Translations under genes and position numbers: made by a program
NCBI RefSeq assembly: GCF_900100965.1
Contig: NZ_FMUJ01000001.1
Coordinates: 1,226,272 to 1,290,271 of the forward strand
DNA from: Variovorax sp. EL159
Lineage (GTDB): Bacteria > Pseudomonadota > Gammaproteobacteria > Burkholderiales > Burkholderiaceae_C
Reading direction: 5' to 3'
Length of the DNA stretch: 64,000 nucleotides
Notes under the pieces: generated by a model
What the model was told of the DNA's origin: nothing
The model's database searches: none
What the model saw: the letters and a program-made list of their open reading frames with translations, nothing else
Shown: piece after piece, positions 31,071 to 40,674 of the stretch
How the letters are laid out: each line of letters starts with the position of its first letter
Position numbering within the stretch: the stretch's first letter is position 1

Positions 31071-31847
31071 TCAATTCTGGAACGGTGGCGCCCCCGTCAG
31101 CTTGCGAAACACCAGCAGAGGCAGCCGCAAGACGAACTCCACCATCAGCCGCGCGTGCATCCACGTCAGCAAGACGTTGTCGCGCCCATAGCGGAAGTGT
31201 GAAACCCCGCCTTCCTCTGCTGTCAGGTACTTCACCGGCGCGTCGATGTTCACCGGCTTGACGCCGCGCCAGGCCAGCCGGACAACGGCTTCGGTATCGA
31301 AATCGAAGCGCCGCATCCAGGGCTGCCGCGCCATCACGGCAATGAGGTCCGCAACGGGGTAGACGCGAAAGCCGTAGAGCGAATCGCCGACGCCGGCGAA
31401 CAGGGTCTCGAGCTGGGTCCATCCGTTCGACACGCGCCGCCCACGCACGCGCAACAGCGGCGCGCTGGCATCGAACACCGGGCGCCCCAGCACCATCGTC
31501 TCGGGGCGTTCGAGGGACGCGGCCATGAAGGCGGGGATCAGGTCGGCCGGGTGCTGCCCGTCGGAATCCATCGTCAGCGCGTGCGTGAAGCCGGCCTCCT
31601 TGGCGGCGCGCAGCCCGTGCAGCACCGCCGACCCTTTGCCCTGGTTCTGCGGCAGCACCCACACCCGCAGCCCCGGGTCGGAGGCGGCCATCTGCTGCAG
31701 CCGCTCGCCCGTGCCGTCGTCGCTGCCGTCGATCACCACCCACACCGGGTTCCACTGCGCGCGGGCTGCCGCGACGGTCGAGAACAGGCGTTCACCCGTG
31801 TTGTAGCTGGGGATCAGGACAAGGTGGGTGCGCGAGGCGTCTGGCAT
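31071..31847 (-). CDS. Family 2 glycosyltransferase
   Basis: A 258-residue DPM1/WcaA-like glycosyltransferase. The N-terminal nucleotide-sugar site is THLVLIPSYNTGERLFSTVAAARAQWNPVWVVIDGSDDGTGERL, and the metal-binding DxD-type segment is ALTMDSDGQHPADLIPAFM. A hydrophobic C-terminus suggests membrane association. Xanthomonadin and aryl polyene loci usually carry such a gene, often fused or adjacent to a PlsC-like acyltransferase; here the two are separate but overlap by 34 bases. It is the last gene of the minus-strand operon. Confidence 0.87.
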   Translation of the reverse strand: MPDASRTHLVLIPSYNTGERLFSTVAAARAQWNPVWVVIDGSDDGTGERLQQMAASDPGLRVWVLPQNQGKGSAVLHGLRAAKEAGFTHALTMDSDGQHPADLIPAFMAASLERPETMVLGRPVFDASAPLLRVRGRRVSNGWTQLETLFAGVGDSLYGFRVYPVADLIAVMARQPWMRRFDFDTEAVVRLAWRGVKPVNIDAPVKYLTAEEGGVSHFRYGRDNVLLTWMHARLMVEFVLRLPLLVFRKLTGAPPFQN

Positions 31848-32611
31848 TCGGGGGACGCGTCGGTGGCGCGCTGCTCCATGTTTTGGCGAAAGTATTGTTC
31901 CAGCTCGGCCTGCAGCACGTCGCTGTCTTGCGTCGGCGCGAAGCGCTTGCCCAGCCGCAGGGTGAAGACGATGGGCAGCGGCGGCACCCGCCACAGCGGC
32001 CAGCCCTTGCCGAGGTAGGGCGAATCGGTGTCGATGAACACCGTCTGGATCGGCGCCTGCGCCAGCTTGGCGATCAGGGTCACGCCGGGGCGAAACGGAT
32101 TGAGCGGCGGCGTCACGGTGCGCGTGCCCTCCGGGAACACCACCAGCTGGCCGCCGTTGCGCAGGTCGGTGACCGCGAGCCGCACCATCATGCGGGCCGA
32201 CTTGTTGCTGATGTAGCGCGCGAGCCGGGCGCCCGCGCCGAGGAAGATGTTGCCCATCAGGTCGGCCTTCATGATGCAGGCGCTGCGCGGCAGGCGGGCC
32301 ACCAGCAGCAGCGCGTCGAGCATGGTCGGATGGTTGGCAACGAAGATCAGGCCGGGCTCGCTGCGCATCGGGTCCAGGCAGGTGGCGTCGATGCGCATCA
32401 TCCCGGTCACGGAGGCCAGCCACCAGAACATGCGGTAGGCAAAGGCGATCGTCACCCGGCCCAGCACGCGCGCGGGCGTTGCCGGCATCACCGGGTAGAT
32501 CAGCATGGCGATGCAGTTCCAGACCAGCGAGATCAGGCCCAGGAACAGCAGCAGCGCGTAGAGCATCAACGCGAGCGGGATCGCCGTAAGAATGCGCAGC
32601 ACGCGAGTCAT
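31814..32611 (-). CDS. Lysophospholipid acyltransferase (PlsC family)
   Basis: A 265-residue acyltransferase. One or two hydrophobic segments (LRILTAIPLALMLYALLLFLGLISLVWNCIAMLIYPV) precede the catalytic NHPTMLD (HX4D type, about residues 92-98) and the FPEGTRT motif. The start is ATG at 32611 because the sequence upstream of it in frame is not acyltransferase-like. Its 3' end overlaps the glycosyltransferase start. In pigment loci this class is thought to help attach the polyene to a lipid or glycolipid anchor. Confidence 0.86.
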   Translation of the reverse strand: MTRVLRILTAIPLALMLYALLLFLGLISLVWNCIAMLIYPVMPATPARVLGRVTIAFAYRMFWWLASVTGMMRIDATCLDPMRSEPGLIFVANHPTMLDALLLVARLPRSACIMKADLMGNIFLGAGARLARYISNKSARMMVRLAVTDLRNGGQLVVFPEGTRTVTPPLNPFRPGVTLIAKLAQAPIQTVFIDTDSPYLGKGWPLWRVPPLPIVFTLRLGKRFAPTQDSDVLQAELEQYFRQNMEQRATDASPECQTPRAPTLS

Positions 32612-32645
32612 TGAATCGACGGATCGGGCGGGAAGCGCGACCGGG

Positions 32646-33677
32646 TCAGGCCCGCAGCCGCCCAGCGGCGACCGTGTGGGCCTCGATCTCGACGAGCAGG
32701 TCGCTGCGGCAGATGTCGGCTTCGAGGTACACCGCATGGCGGGCCATGGGCGCGTCGGCGCCCAGCGTGCCTTCGATGATGTCGCGCACGGCCTCGGTGT
32801 CTGCCGGATGCCTCACGTAGACCACGCAGTCCAGCTCGGCCAGGGAGAACTCGGCGGTGCCCCGTTCGTTGGCGGCCGCGATCACGGCCTGCAGGTTGCG
32901 CAGCGTTTCGCGGGTCTGCTCCAGCACGTCACCGTGGTGCACGGTCTCGTGTCCGACGATGCTCGCGGTGCCCGAGATGAACAGCGCGATGTTGCCGTCG
33001 CCGATGTCGGACAGGGCCGCGCGTGAGAAGGTCGGCGAGCGCGGGCCATAGGTTTCGGGGTAGCGGTAGGCCGAGACCTGCCGCGGGTTCTCAACGGGCA
33101 GTGGTGCCTGCTGGCCGGCCAGAAAGCGGATCGACAGCGCGCCCTGGTGGATGCCGAGCGCGCAGGCGGCGGGAGCGCCTTCGAAGGCGGCGCGGCCAGC
33201 TTCCAGAAACGCCTCTTGCCGTCCGAGATTGAACTGGCGATAGCGCTCCAGGCCGCCGCCGTCGCCGTTGATCTGCGGCAGGTAGTTCCAGATGCGCTGC
33301 AGGTGCGGCGTGCCGGCCTGGTCCAGCGTCTTGAAGAGATCGCGGTAGGCGCGGTGCGAGAGTTCGGCCAGGCCTTGTTTTTCGGTGGCCTCGTCCAGGT
33401 CGATGGCGCCGAGCAGCCAGTGCCCGTCGGTGCGCCAGCGCGCGATGCCGGTGGTGCCCGACTCGATGTGCGGACCCGTCACGTGCCACACGTCGGCCAT
33501 GGCACCGTGCGACGACAGCACGCGTGCGTTGACGGTCGGCATCCAGGCCACGCCGTGCGGCGTGCCGTAGCCAAGCGCAGCGAAGGGCGCCTTGCCGCCG
33601 ACCGCCAGCGCCAGGCTGTCCGGCAGCGAAAGGCGCTCTACGCGCAGATGGGATGGGTTTTCGTCCTGAGCTCGCAC
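32646..33677 (-). CDS. Chorismatase, FkbO/Hyg5/XanB2-type
   Basis: A 343-residue enzyme that resembles the chorismate-hydrolysing FkbO/Hyg5/XanB2 family. It shows the paired RidA-like fold typical of these proteins (PTFSRAALSDIGDGNIALFISGTASIVGHETVHHGDVLEQTRETLRNLQAVI in the C-terminal half). XanB2 makes 3- and 4-hydroxybenzoic acids from chorismate, the starter for xanthomonadin and a precursor for ubiquinone. A chorismatase here strongly supports hydroxybenzoate as the aryl head group of a polyene made by this locus. Exact product specificity cannot be read by eye. Confidence 0.85.
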   Translation of the reverse strand: MRAQDENPSHLRVERLSLPDSLALAVGGKAPFAALGYGTPHGVAWMPTVNARVLSSHGAMADVWHVTGPHIESGTTGIARWRTDGHWLLGAIDLDEATEKQGLAELSHRAYRDLFKTLDQAGTPHLQRIWNYLPQINGDGGGLERYRQFNLGRQEAFLEAGRAAFEGAPAACALGIHQGALSIRFLAGQQAPLPVENPRQVSAYRYPETYGPRSPTFSRAALSDIGDGNIALFISGTASIVGHETVHHGDVLEQTRETLRNLQAVIAAANERGTAEFSLAELDCVVYVRHPADTEAVRDIIEGTLGADAPMARHAVYLEADICRSDLLVEIEAHTVAAGRLRA

Positions 33678-33680
33678 TGT

Positions 33681-34469
33681 CTACCTGGCCTCGACGATGG
33701 GTTCTGGTTTGATGGCGGTATAGGCAGAGAAAACGCCGAGGCTCGCATGCCGGCGCACGTCGCCGAAGCCGGCGGTGCCCAGTGCCTGCATCACCTGCTC
33801 GGGAGGAATGCAGGCCTCGATCGTGTCCCAGTAATAGCGCCACAGTTCCGAGGTGTCTCGCCGGCGACCGACCACGCGGGCGATCAGCGGCACCACGGCA
33901 CGCATGTAACCCTTGAGCAGCGCCGTCGCGGCGCGGCCCTCGGGCTTGGTAATTTCGAGCACCACCACGCGGCCGCCGGGGCGAAGCACGCGATGGAATT
34001 CGCTGAAGGCGGCGGCCACGTCACTGATGTGGCGCATGGCGTAGCCCATGCTCACGAAGTCGCAGCTGGCGTTGGCGCGGGGCAGGGCCTCGGCCATCCC
34101 CTGCACCAGCTGGACGCCAGGGAGCCTGACCTGTCCCATCATTCCGGGGCTCGGGTCCACGCCCACGAGATGGCCGGTCGGGCCGATGATCTTCAAGGCT
34201 TCCCGCGCGACCAGCCCGGTGCCGATGCCGACATCGAGCACCCGCGCGCCCGGCGCGAGCCCGGCCTGCAGCAGCGCCGCGCGCCGGTAAGACGGGCCGG
34301 TGCCGAAGGCGAGCACGCTCTCGATGCGGTCGTAGTCGGCGGCGGTGCTGTCGAAGATGCGACGCAAAAATGCCTGGTGCTCCGCCTCCGTGCTGTAGTA
34401 CAGCGGCAAGGGGGCGTGGGGCGGCAGGGTGTCGAGTTTCCCCGGCCCGACAGAAGGCGATGGCGTCAT
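33681..34469 (-). CDS. UbiE-like SAM-dependent methyltransferase
   Basis: A 262-residue class I methyltransferase. Motif I is RVLDVGIGTGLVAREALKIIG and the later segment DFVSMGYAMRHISDVAAAFSEFHRVLRPGGRVVVLEITKPEG is of the UbiE/COQ5 type (YAMRHI compares with the usual YGLRN). It is the first gene of the minus-strand operon with chorismatase, PlsC-like and glycosyltransferase genes. It may methylate an aryl head group, but a quinone role cannot be excluded. The open frame runs far upstream into antisense of yebC; ATG at 34469 is the start that gives a normal protein. Confidence 0.78.
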   Translation of the reverse strand: MTPSPSVGPGKLDTLPPHAPLPLYYSTEAEHQAFLRRIFDSTAADYDRIESVLAFGTGPSYRRAALLQAGLAPGARVLDVGIGTGLVAREALKIIGPTGHLVGVDPSPGMMGQVRLPGVQLVQGMAEALPRANASCDFVSMGYAMRHISDVAAAFSEFHRVLRPGGRVVVLEITKPEGRAATALLKGYMRAVVPLIARVVGRRRDTSELWRYYWDTIEACIPPEQVMQALGTAGFGDVRRHASLGVFSAYTAIKPEPIVEAR

Positions 34470-34586
34470 CGAACGATTATCACCAAAAGGCCTGACCCGA
34501 ATTCCCGTGCCCTGGCAGGCGTTGTGTGCGCCGGACAGTAAACTCGCTACTTGCTTTGAAAACACAAGACAGCGAGAGAGAAAGCC
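34470..34586. promoter_or_regulatory. Divergent control region, UbiE-like gene and yebC
   Basis: A 117-bp gap between divergent genes. The yebC ribosome-binding region is the purine-rich run just before ATG 34587 (AGCGAGAGAGAAAGCC). No -35/-10 pair stands out by eye on either strand, although the AT-rich stretch ACTTGCTTTGAAAACACAAG (34550-34569) is the least G+C-rich part. Confidence 0.3.
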
Positions 34587-35312
34587 ATGGCCGGACATAG
34601 CAAATGGGCAAATATTCAGCACCGCAAGGGCCGCCAGGACGAGAAGCGCGGCAAGCTCTGGACCCGGGCCATTCGCGAAATCACGGTGGCGGCACGCGCC
34701 GGTGGCGGTGACCTCAGCGCCAACCCCCGCCTGCGGCTGGCGGTCGAAAAGGCCAAGGCGGTCAACCTGCCGATCGACACCGTCAAGCGCAACATCGACA
34801 AGGCCACCGGCAATCTCGAAGGCGTCAATTACGAAGAGATTCGTTACGAAGGGTACGGCATCGGCGGCGCGGCGATCATCGTCGACACCATGACCGACAA
34901 CCGCGTGCGCACCGTGGCCGAAGTGCGCCACGCTTTCTCCAAGCATGGCGGCAACATGGGCACCGAAGGTTCGGTGGCGTTCCAGTTCAAGCACTGCGGC
35001 CAGATCGTCTTTGCGCCCGGCACGAACGAAGACAAAGTGATGGAAGTGGCGCTCGAAGCGGGTGCCGAAGACGTGATCACCGACGACGACGGCGCCATCG
35101 AAGTGCTCACGCCCGTCGCCGATTTCGAGGCCGTCAAGAACGCGCTCGAAGCCGCGGGCCTGAAGCCCGAGGTGGCCGAAGTCACCATGCGCGCCGAGAA
35201 CCCGATCGAAGTGACGGGCGAGGACGCAGCCAAGATGCAGAAGTTGCTCGACGTGCTCGAGGACCTGGACGACGTGCAGGACGTTTATCACAACGCCTCG
35301 CTGTCCGACTGA
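34587..35312 (+). CDS. yebC: YebC/PmpR-family protein (TACO1-type)
   Basis: YebC-family proteins bind DNA and/or stalled ribosomes and were long annotated as transcriptional regulators. The 241-residue product has the hallmark N-terminus [37 protein letters not shown] and the [46 protein letters not shown] core. Length fits the family. purD begins 43 bases after its stop, so they may share a transcript. Confidence 0.95.
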   Translation: MAGHSKWANIQHRKGRQDEKRGKLWTRAIREITVAARAGGGDLSANPRLRLAVEKAKAVNLPIDTVKRNIDKATGNLEGVNYEEIRYEGYGIGGAAIIVDTMTDNRVRTVAEVRHAFSKHGGNMGTEGSVAFQFKHCGQIVFAPGTNEDKVMEVALEAGAEDVITDDDGAIEVLTPVADFEAVKNALEAAGLKPEVAEVTMRAENPIEVTGEDAAKMQKLLDVLEDLDDVQDVYHNASLSD

Positions 35313-35355
35313 CCGAATGAATGATTGATTTACAGCGAATGAAGAAGGCCCGCGA

Positions 35356-36654
35356 ATGAAGGTACTGGTAATTGGGGGAGGGGGCCGTGAGCACGCATTG
35401 GCGTGGCGGCTGGCGCAGGCCAACCGGGTCAGCCGCGTGTACGTGGCGCCGGGCAATGGCGGCACCGTGAGCGACGAACGCTACGACTGCATCGACATCA
35501 CCGAGCCCGTCGCGCTGCGCGAATGGGCGATGGCGGAAAAGATCGCGCTGACCGTGGTCGGCCCCGAAGCACCGCTGGCGGCGGGCGTGGTGGACGAGTT
35601 CCGCGCGCACGGCCTGCGCATCTTCGGGCCCACGCAAGCGGCCGCGCAGCTCGAAAGCTCCAAGGCCTTCTCGAAGGCGTTCATGAAGCGCCACAAGATC
35701 CCGACTGCCGAGTACGAGGCGTTCACCGATGCCGCCGCGGCGCATGCGTACATCGACGCCAAGGGCGCGCCGATCGTCGTCAAGGCCGACGGCCTGGCCG
35801 CCGGCAAGGGCGTGGTCGTTGCCATGACCGCACAAGAGGCTCACGAGGCCGTCGACTTCATGCTGGTCGACAACAAGTTCGGCGTGTCGCACAACGAAGG
35901 CGGCGCCCGCGTCGTCATCGAAGAATTCCTGCAGGGCGAAGAAGCCAGCTTCATCGTGCTGTGCGACGGCAAGAACGTCACCGCGCTGGCCACCAGCCAG
36001 GACCACAAGCGCCTGCTCGACGGCGACGAAGGCCCCAACACCGGCGGCATGGGCGCGTATTCGCCCGCGCCCGTGGTCACGGCCGAGGTGCATGCACGCG
36101 CCATGCGCGAGATCATCCTGCCGACCATTCGCGGCATGGAGAAAGATGGCATTCCGTATACCGGCTTCCTGTACGCCGGCTTGATGATCGACGCGGCAGG
36201 CCATCCCAAGACGCTCGAATTCAACTGCCGCATGGGCGACCCCGAAACGCAGCCGATCATGATGCGGCTCAAGTCCGATCTGTTCGAGGTGTTCTGGCAC
36301 GCCACCGACGGCACGCTCGACCAGGTCGAGCTGCAGTGGGACCGCCGTGTCGCGCTCGGCGTGGTGATGGCCGCGCACGGCTACCCGCTCTCGCCACGCA
36401 AGGGCGACCGCATCACCGGCATTCCGCCCGAAGCCCCCGACGCCGTGGTGTTCCATGCCGGAACGACCATGCAGGACGGCGAGCTCAAGACCAGCGGCGG
36501 CCGCGTGCTTTGCGTGACGGTGCTGGCCGACAGCGTGAAGCTCGCGCAGCAGCGGGTCTACGAGGTGGCGGCGCGTGTCCGGTTCGACGGCGCCCAGTAC
36601 CGCAAGGACATCGGATACCGCGCGCTTCACACGCGCAACAACCCCCACGCTTGA
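35356..36654 (+). CDS. purD: Phosphoribosylamine--glycine ligase
   Basis: PurD makes glycinamide ribonucleotide, the second step of de novo purine synthesis. The 432-residue product has [21 protein letters not shown] at the N-terminus, the ATP-grasp segment [30 protein letters not shown], and [14 protein letters not shown] and [23 protein letters not shown] in the catalytic region. Its stop overlaps the hemF start by one base (TGATG). Confidence 0.96.
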   Translation: MKVLVIGGGGREHALAWRLAQANRVSRVYVAPGNGGTVSDERYDCIDITEPVALREWAMAEKIALTVVGPEAPLAAGVVDEFRAHGLRIFGPTQAAAQLESSKAFSKAFMKRHKIPTAEYEAFTDAAAAHAYIDAKGAPIVVKADGLAAGKGVVVAMTAQEAHEAVDFMLVDNKFGVSHNEGGARVVIEEFLQGEEASFIVLCDGKNVTALATSQDHKRLLDGDEGPNTGGMGAYSPAPVVTAEVHARAMREIILPTIRGMEKDGIPYTGFLYAGLMIDAAGHPKTLEFNCRMGDPETQPIMMRLKSDLFEVFWHATDGTLDQVELQWDRRVALGVVMAAHGYPLSPRKGDRITGIPPEAPDAVVFHAGTTMQDGELKTSGGRVLCVTVLADSVKLAQQRVYEVAARVRFDGAQYRKDIGYRALHTRNNPHA

Positions 36655-37571
36655 TGCAGCAAACCAACCCGGCAGCGGTCGGCGAGTATCTGCGCGGACT
36701 GCAGCAGTCGATCATTTCGGCGGTGGAAAAAGCCGATGGCGGCACCTGTGTGCGCGACGCCTGGCAGAAGGCGCCCGGCGAACCGCTGCAGGGCCACGGC
36801 CTGACCTGCATCCTCGAAGGCGGTGCGCTGTTCGAGCGCGCGGGCTGCGGCTTCTCGCAGGTGCGCGGGCCGAAGCTGCCGCCCTCGGCCACGCAGAACC
36901 GGCCCGAGCTTGCAGGCGCGCCCTTCGAAGCGATGGGTGTGTCGCTGGTGTTCCATCCGCGCAACCCTTACGTGCCGATCGTTCACATGAACGTGCGCAT
37001 GCTGGCTGCACTGCCGAAAGACAGCGAACCCGTGTGCTGGTTCGGTGGCGGCATGGACCTCACGCCTTGCTACGGCTTCGAAGAAGACGCGGTGCATTTC
37101 CACACCGTGTGCCGCGATGCTCTCGCGCCCTTCGGTGACGACAAGTACCCGCGCTTCAAGACCTGGTGCGACGAGTATTTCTTCCTGAAGCACCGCAACG
37201 AGCAGCGCGGTGTCGGCGGCATCTTCTTCGACGACTTTTCCGAAGGGGGCTTCGAGAACGGCTTCGCGATGATCCGCTCGGTCGGCGACGGCTTTCTGCC
37301 GGCCTACCTGCCCATCGTCGAGCGGCGTCGCGACACGGCGTACGGCGAGCGCGAGCGCAATTTCCAGCTCTATCGGCGTGGGCGCTACGTCGAGTTCAAC
37401 CTCGTGTGGGACCGCGGCACGCACTTCGGCCTGCAGTCGGGCGGGCGCACCGAATCGATCCTGCTGTCGATGCCGCCGCTGGCAAGCTGGGCCTACCAGC
37501 AGCAGCCCGAAGCGGGCAGCCCCGAAGCCGCGCTGTACAGCGACTTCATCGTGCGGCGCGACTGGTTGTGA
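36654..37571 (+). CDS. hemF: Oxygen-dependent coproporphyrinogen-III oxidase
   Basis: HemF carries out the aerobic oxidative decarboxylation of coproporphyrinogen III to protoporphyrinogen IX in heme synthesis. The 305-residue product has the family segments [59 protein letters not shown] and [36 protein letters not shown]. The ATG at 36654 overlaps purD; the nadD start GTG overlaps its stop. Confidence 0.96.
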   Translation: MQQTNPAAVGEYLRGLQQSIISAVEKADGGTCVRDAWQKAPGEPLQGHGLTCILEGGALFERAGCGFSQVRGPKLPPSATQNRPELAGAPFEAMGVSLVFHPRNPYVPIVHMNVRMLAALPKDSEPVCWFGGGMDLTPCYGFEEDAVHFHTVCRDALAPFGDDKYPRFKTWCDEYFFLKHRNEQRGVGGIFFDDFSEGGFENGFAMIRSVGDGFLPAYLPIVERRRDTAYGERERNFQLYRRGRYVEFNLVWDRGTHFGLQSGGRTESILLSMPPLASWAYQQQPEAGSPEAALYSDFIVRRDWL

Positions 37572-38197
37572 ATCCCTCCGGCAAGGCTGTGCGCATCGGC
37601 GTTTTCGGCGGCGCTTTCGATCCGCCGCACAACGCGCACGTGGCACTGGCCGAAGCCGCGCTTGCACAGCTCGACCTGGCCGAGCTGCACGTCATTCCCA
37701 CGGGGCAGGCCTGGCACAAGAGCCGCGCGCTGACGCCGAAACAAGACCGCCTCGCCATGACGCGCCTGGCCTTCGCCGGCCTGAAGGGCACCGTCGTCAT
37801 CGACAGCCGCGAAGTGTTGCGCGACGGCCCCACCTACACGCTCGACACCCTGCACGAGCTGCAGCAGGAGCAACCGGGCGCACAGCTCGTTCTGATCATG
37901 GGCGCGGACCAGGCGGGTGCCTTGCCGACCTGGCACGGCTGGCAGGCTATACTCGGCATTGCTATCGTTTCTGTAGCGTATCGCGCACTATCGACGGGCG
38001 ACATTGCTCGTTTTGATCCGAAAATGCTGCCCGGCCTCCCGGCTGGCGCGCGTTTCGAGGCGCTGGAACTGCCGGCCATGGACACCAGCGCCACCGAGAT
38101 TCGGCGGCGCGCAGCACTCGGCGAGGATATTTCCTCGCTGGTTCCGCCCACCGTTGCACGCTATATTGACCAACACCACCTCTACCGCTCTGCCTGA
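37568..38197 (+). CDS. nadD: Nicotinate-nucleotide adenylyltransferase, with a repeat insertion
   Basis: NadD adenylates nicotinate mononucleotide in NAD synthesis. The 209-residue product has the T/HxGH-type site [22 protein letters not shown] and the C-terminal [23 protein letters not shown]. In the central region, where beta-proteobacterial NadD usually has a short AHxxVxxRP segment, this protein instead reads [18 protein letters not shown]; this is coded by a 17-bp repeat (37961-37977) shared with rluB and bamB, plus flanking sequence. The frame is intact. The start is GTG at 37568 and the stop overlaps rsfS by one base. Confidence 0.92.
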   Translation: MNPSGKAVRIGVFGGAFDPPHNAHVALAEAALAQLDLAELHVIPTGQAWHKSRALTPKQDRLAMTRLAFAGLKGTVVIDSREVLRDGPTYTLDTLHELQQEQPGAQLVLIMGADQAGALPTWHGWQAILGIAIVSVAYRALSTGDIARFDPKMLPGLPAGARFEALELPAMDTSATEIRRRAALGEDISSLVPPTVARYIDQHHLYRSA

Positions 38198-38889
38198 TGA
38201 CCACTGAAGCCGCCGCCAAGAAAGACACCCAGAAACTCCAGCGAGCCATCATCGATGGACTCGAAGACGTCAAGGCGCAGGACATTCAGGTATTCGACAC
38301 AGAACATCTTTCGCCGCTGTTCGAGCGCGTGATCGTGGCGTCGGGCACCTCGAACCGCCAGACCAAGGCGCTGGCCGCCAGCGTGCGCGACGCAGTGCGC
38401 GACGCCGGCTTCGGCAAGCCGCGCATCGAGGGCGAGGAAAACGGCGAGTGGATCATCGTGGACTGCGGCGCGGCCGTGGCGCACATCATGCAGCCCGCCA
38501 TCCGCCAGTACTACCACCTCGAAGAGATCTGGGGCGACAAGCCGGTGCGCGCCAAGCTCGGCGGTGCCAAGCCTGCCGCTGCTACGGCATCGAAGGTGAG
38601 CGAAGAGAAGAAGCCCGTCGCAGCCAAGATGCCGAACCTGCGTCGCGCGAGCGCTGCCAAGACCGCCATCCGCGCGGCCGAGCAGGAAGCCAAGGCCGAG
38701 AAGGCCAGCCGCGCGCCCGCCAAGAAGACGGCCGCCAAGAAAGCTCCTGCCAAGAAGACCGCCACCACCGCACGCGTGCCGGTGAAGGTCGTCGGCAAGC
38801 CGGCGGCCAAGAAGCCAGCAGCGAAGACGGCTGCAAAAACGGCCGCGAAGAAGGCGCCCGCGCGCAAGGCGGCTCCGCGCCGTCCATGA
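38197..38889 (+). CDS. rsfS: Ribosomal silencing factor RsfS with a long Ala/Lys-rich tail
   Basis: RsfS binds ribosomal protein uL14 and blocks subunit joining when nutrients are scarce. Residues 1 to about 115 are the normal RsfS domain ([85 protein letters not shown]). The remaining 115 residues are Ala/Lys/Pro/Thr-rich ([18 protein letters not shown] type), resembling histone H1 or AlgP tails, making the protein twice the usual length. Overlaps nadD by one base and rlmH by four. Confidence 0.93.
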   Translation: MTTEAAAKKDTQKLQRAIIDGLEDVKAQDIQVFDTEHLSPLFERVIVASGTSNRQTKALAASVRDAVRDAGFGKPRIEGEENGEWIIVDCGAAVAHIMQPAIRQYYHLEEIWGDKPVRAKLGGAKPAAATASKVSEEKKPVAAKMPNLRRASAAKTAIRAAEQEAKAEKASRAPAKKTAAKKAPAKKTATTARVPVKVVGKPAAKKPAAKTAAKTAAKKAPARKAAPRRP

Positions 38890-39353
38890 AGCTGCTGGTG
38901 GTCGCCGTCGGGCAGCGCATGCCCGATTGGGCGCAGACTGCCTGGGACGACTACGCCAAGCGCTTCCCATCCGAGCTCAAGCTCGAGCTGCGCGCCGTCA
39001 AGACCGAGCCGCGCGGCTCCAAGTCGCTGGAAACCCTCTATGCCGCCGAGCGCGAGCGCATCGAGGGTGCCATCGCCCGGGGCATGCGCATCGTCGTGCT
39101 CGATGAGCGCGGCACGTCGCTCACCACCAAGGCGCTGGCGGCACGGCTGCAGGCCTGGCAAGGCGAGGGCGACGACGTGGCCCTGGTCATCGGCGGCCCG
39201 GACGGGCTCGACCCTGCCTTCAAGGCCGCGGCGCACGAACGCATCCGCTTGTCTGATCTGACGCTGCCACATGCGATGGCGCGGGTGCTGCTGGTCGAGC
39301 AGTTGTATCGGGCCTGGTCGGTGAACGCAGGTCATCCGTACCACCGCGAATGA
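38886..39353 (+). CDS. rlmH: 23S rRNA (pseudouridine1915-N3)-methyltransferase RlmH
   Basis: RlmH is the SPOUT-family enzyme that methylates pseudouridine 1915 in helix 69 of 23S rRNA on 70S ribosomes. The 155-residue product has the normal length and the knot motifs [34 protein letters not shown] and [33 protein letters not shown]. The ATG at 38886 overlaps the rsfS stop. The usual next gene, maf, is displaced by a dioxygenase gene that overlaps the rlmH end by 4 bases. Confidence 0.96.
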   Translation: MKLLVVAVGQRMPDWAQTAWDDYAKRFPSELKLELRAVKTEPRGSKSLETLYAAERERIEGAIARGMRIVVLDERGTSLTTKALAARLQAWQGEGDDVALVIGGPDGLDPAFKAAAHERIRLSDLTLPHAMARVLLVEQLYRAWSVNAGHPYHRE

Positions 39354-40063
39354 CGAGCGCCAACAGTCGGGCTGCGATGCTCGACGAGGCGGGCTACGCG
39401 CTGTTGCCGGCGCTCCTGCCGGCGGATCTTTTGCTCCAGACCGCACAGTCGTTCGAGTCCACGCTGGGGCAGGCGGCCGGCAGCCGCAATTTGCTGGCCC
39501 AGCCGCAGTGCCACGAAATGGCGAATCACCTCAAAGTGCAGCTCGTCGACATGAATCTGCTCGACGCGTCGTCGGTGGCCGTGCAGTGCACGCTGTTCGA
39601 CAAGACGGCCGACAGGAACTGGCTGGTCGCGCTGCATCAGGACACCTCGATTCCCGCCTCGGGCCCTGGCACGCCTGCTGTCGTGAAAGAAGGCGAGCCC
39701 TACGTGCAGCCACCGGTCGACGTGCTGCAGTCGCTGCTCGCCGTACGCGTGCACCTGGACGATTGCGGCGCCGATGCCGGCCCTTTGCGCGTCGTTCCGG
39801 GGAGCCACCGGGCGGGCCGCCTCGATGACACCCAGGCACAGGCGATGCGCGCCAACCGTGGCGAGGCGATATGCACGGCCGCACGCGGCGACGCGTTGCT
39901 GATGCGCCCGCTGCTGCTGCACGCGTCCTCCCGTGCGCGTTCGCCGGTTCGCCGTCGCGTCCTTCACTTCCTCTTCGGACCCGAACGCCTGCCGCACGGA
40001 CTGGTCTGGAATCGCACCGTGGCCGGCGCACAACCTGCGTCGCCGGCTCTCCAGGAGAACTGA
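39350..40063 (+). CDS. Phytanoyl-CoA dioxygenase (PhyH) family protein
   Basis: A 237-residue Fe(II)/2-oxoglutarate-dependent oxygenase-like protein. The iron-binding HxD is seen in [15 protein letters not shown], the distal histidine and 2OG-binding Arg probably in [23 protein letters not shown], with [17 protein letters not shown] between them. The substrate is unknown. It lies between rlmH and maf and is coupled to both (overlap of 4 bases, gap of 2), so it is expressed with a ribosome/housekeeping cluster although it is probably catabolic or modifying. Confidence 0.8.
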   Translation: MTSANSRAAMLDEAGYALLPALLPADLLLQTAQSFESTLGQAAGSRNLLAQPQCHEMANHLKVQLVDMNLLDASSVAVQCTLFDKTADRNWLVALHQDTSIPASGPGTPAVVKEGEPYVQPPVDVLQSLLAVRVHLDDCGADAGPLRVVPGSHRAGRLDDTQAQAMRANRGEAICTAARGDALLMRPLLLHASSRARSPVRRRVLHFLFGPERLPHGLVWNRTVAGAQPASPALQEN

Positions 40064-40065
40064 AC

Positions 40066-40668
40066 TTGCCGGACTTCATCTACCTCGCTTCGCAAAGCCC
40101 GCGCCGCGCCCAACTGCTCGGCCAACTCGGCATTCAGCATGCATTGCTGCTGGCCGATGCCAGCGAAGACGCCGAATTGCTCGAGGCGGTATTGCCCGGC
40201 GAGGCGCCTGCAACGTATGTGCAGCGCGTCACGGCGCTCAAGCTCGATGCCGCCGTGGCCCGGCTCAAGCGTCGCGGGCTGGCCGATGCGCCGGTGCTGT
40301 GTGCCGACACCACGGTCGCGCTGGGCCGCACCATCCTCGGCAAGCCCGAGGACACGGCCGATGCCGCGCGCATGCTCGCCCAGCTGTCGGGCGCCACGCA
40401 CCGCGTGTTGACGGCCGTGGCCCTGCAGCACGGCACGCAGCGCCATGCGGCGCTCAGCGTTTCGCGCGTGCGCTTCGCCCAGATCACCGAGGCACAGATC
40501 GCCCGTTATGCCGATAGCGGGGAGCCGCTCGGCAAGGCCGGTGCCTATGCCATCCAGGGCGCGGCGGCAGCGTTCATCGAGCACATCAGCGGGTCCTATT
40601 CGGGCATCATGGGACTCCCCATGTTCGAGACCGCGCAGCTGCTTCAGCGCGCCGGTTTCACTACTTAA
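40066..40668 (+). CDS. maf: Maf-like nucleotide pyrophosphatase
   Basis: Maf proteins hydrolyse non-canonical or modified nucleoside triphosphates (dTTP/UTP type) to the monophosphate. The 200-residue product begins at TTG 40066, preceded by CCAGGAGAAC, and shows IYLASQSPRRAQLLGQLG, VLCADTTVALG (catalytic Asp), the GKPEDTADAARMLAQLSG segment and GAYAIQGAAAAFIEHISGSYSGIMGLPMFET. Sub-type (YhdE or YceF) is not decided. rng follows 6 bases later. Confidence 0.9.
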   Translation: MPDFIYLASQSPRRAQLLGQLGIQHALLLADASEDAELLEAVLPGEAPATYVQRVTALKLDAAVARLKRRGLADAPVLCADTTVALGRTILGKPEDTADAARMLAQLSGATHRVLTAVALQHGTQRHAALSVSRVRFAQITEAQIARYADSGEPLGKAGAYAIQGAAAAFIEHISGSYSGIMGLPMFETAQLLQRAGFTT

Positions 40669-40674
40669 GACCTC

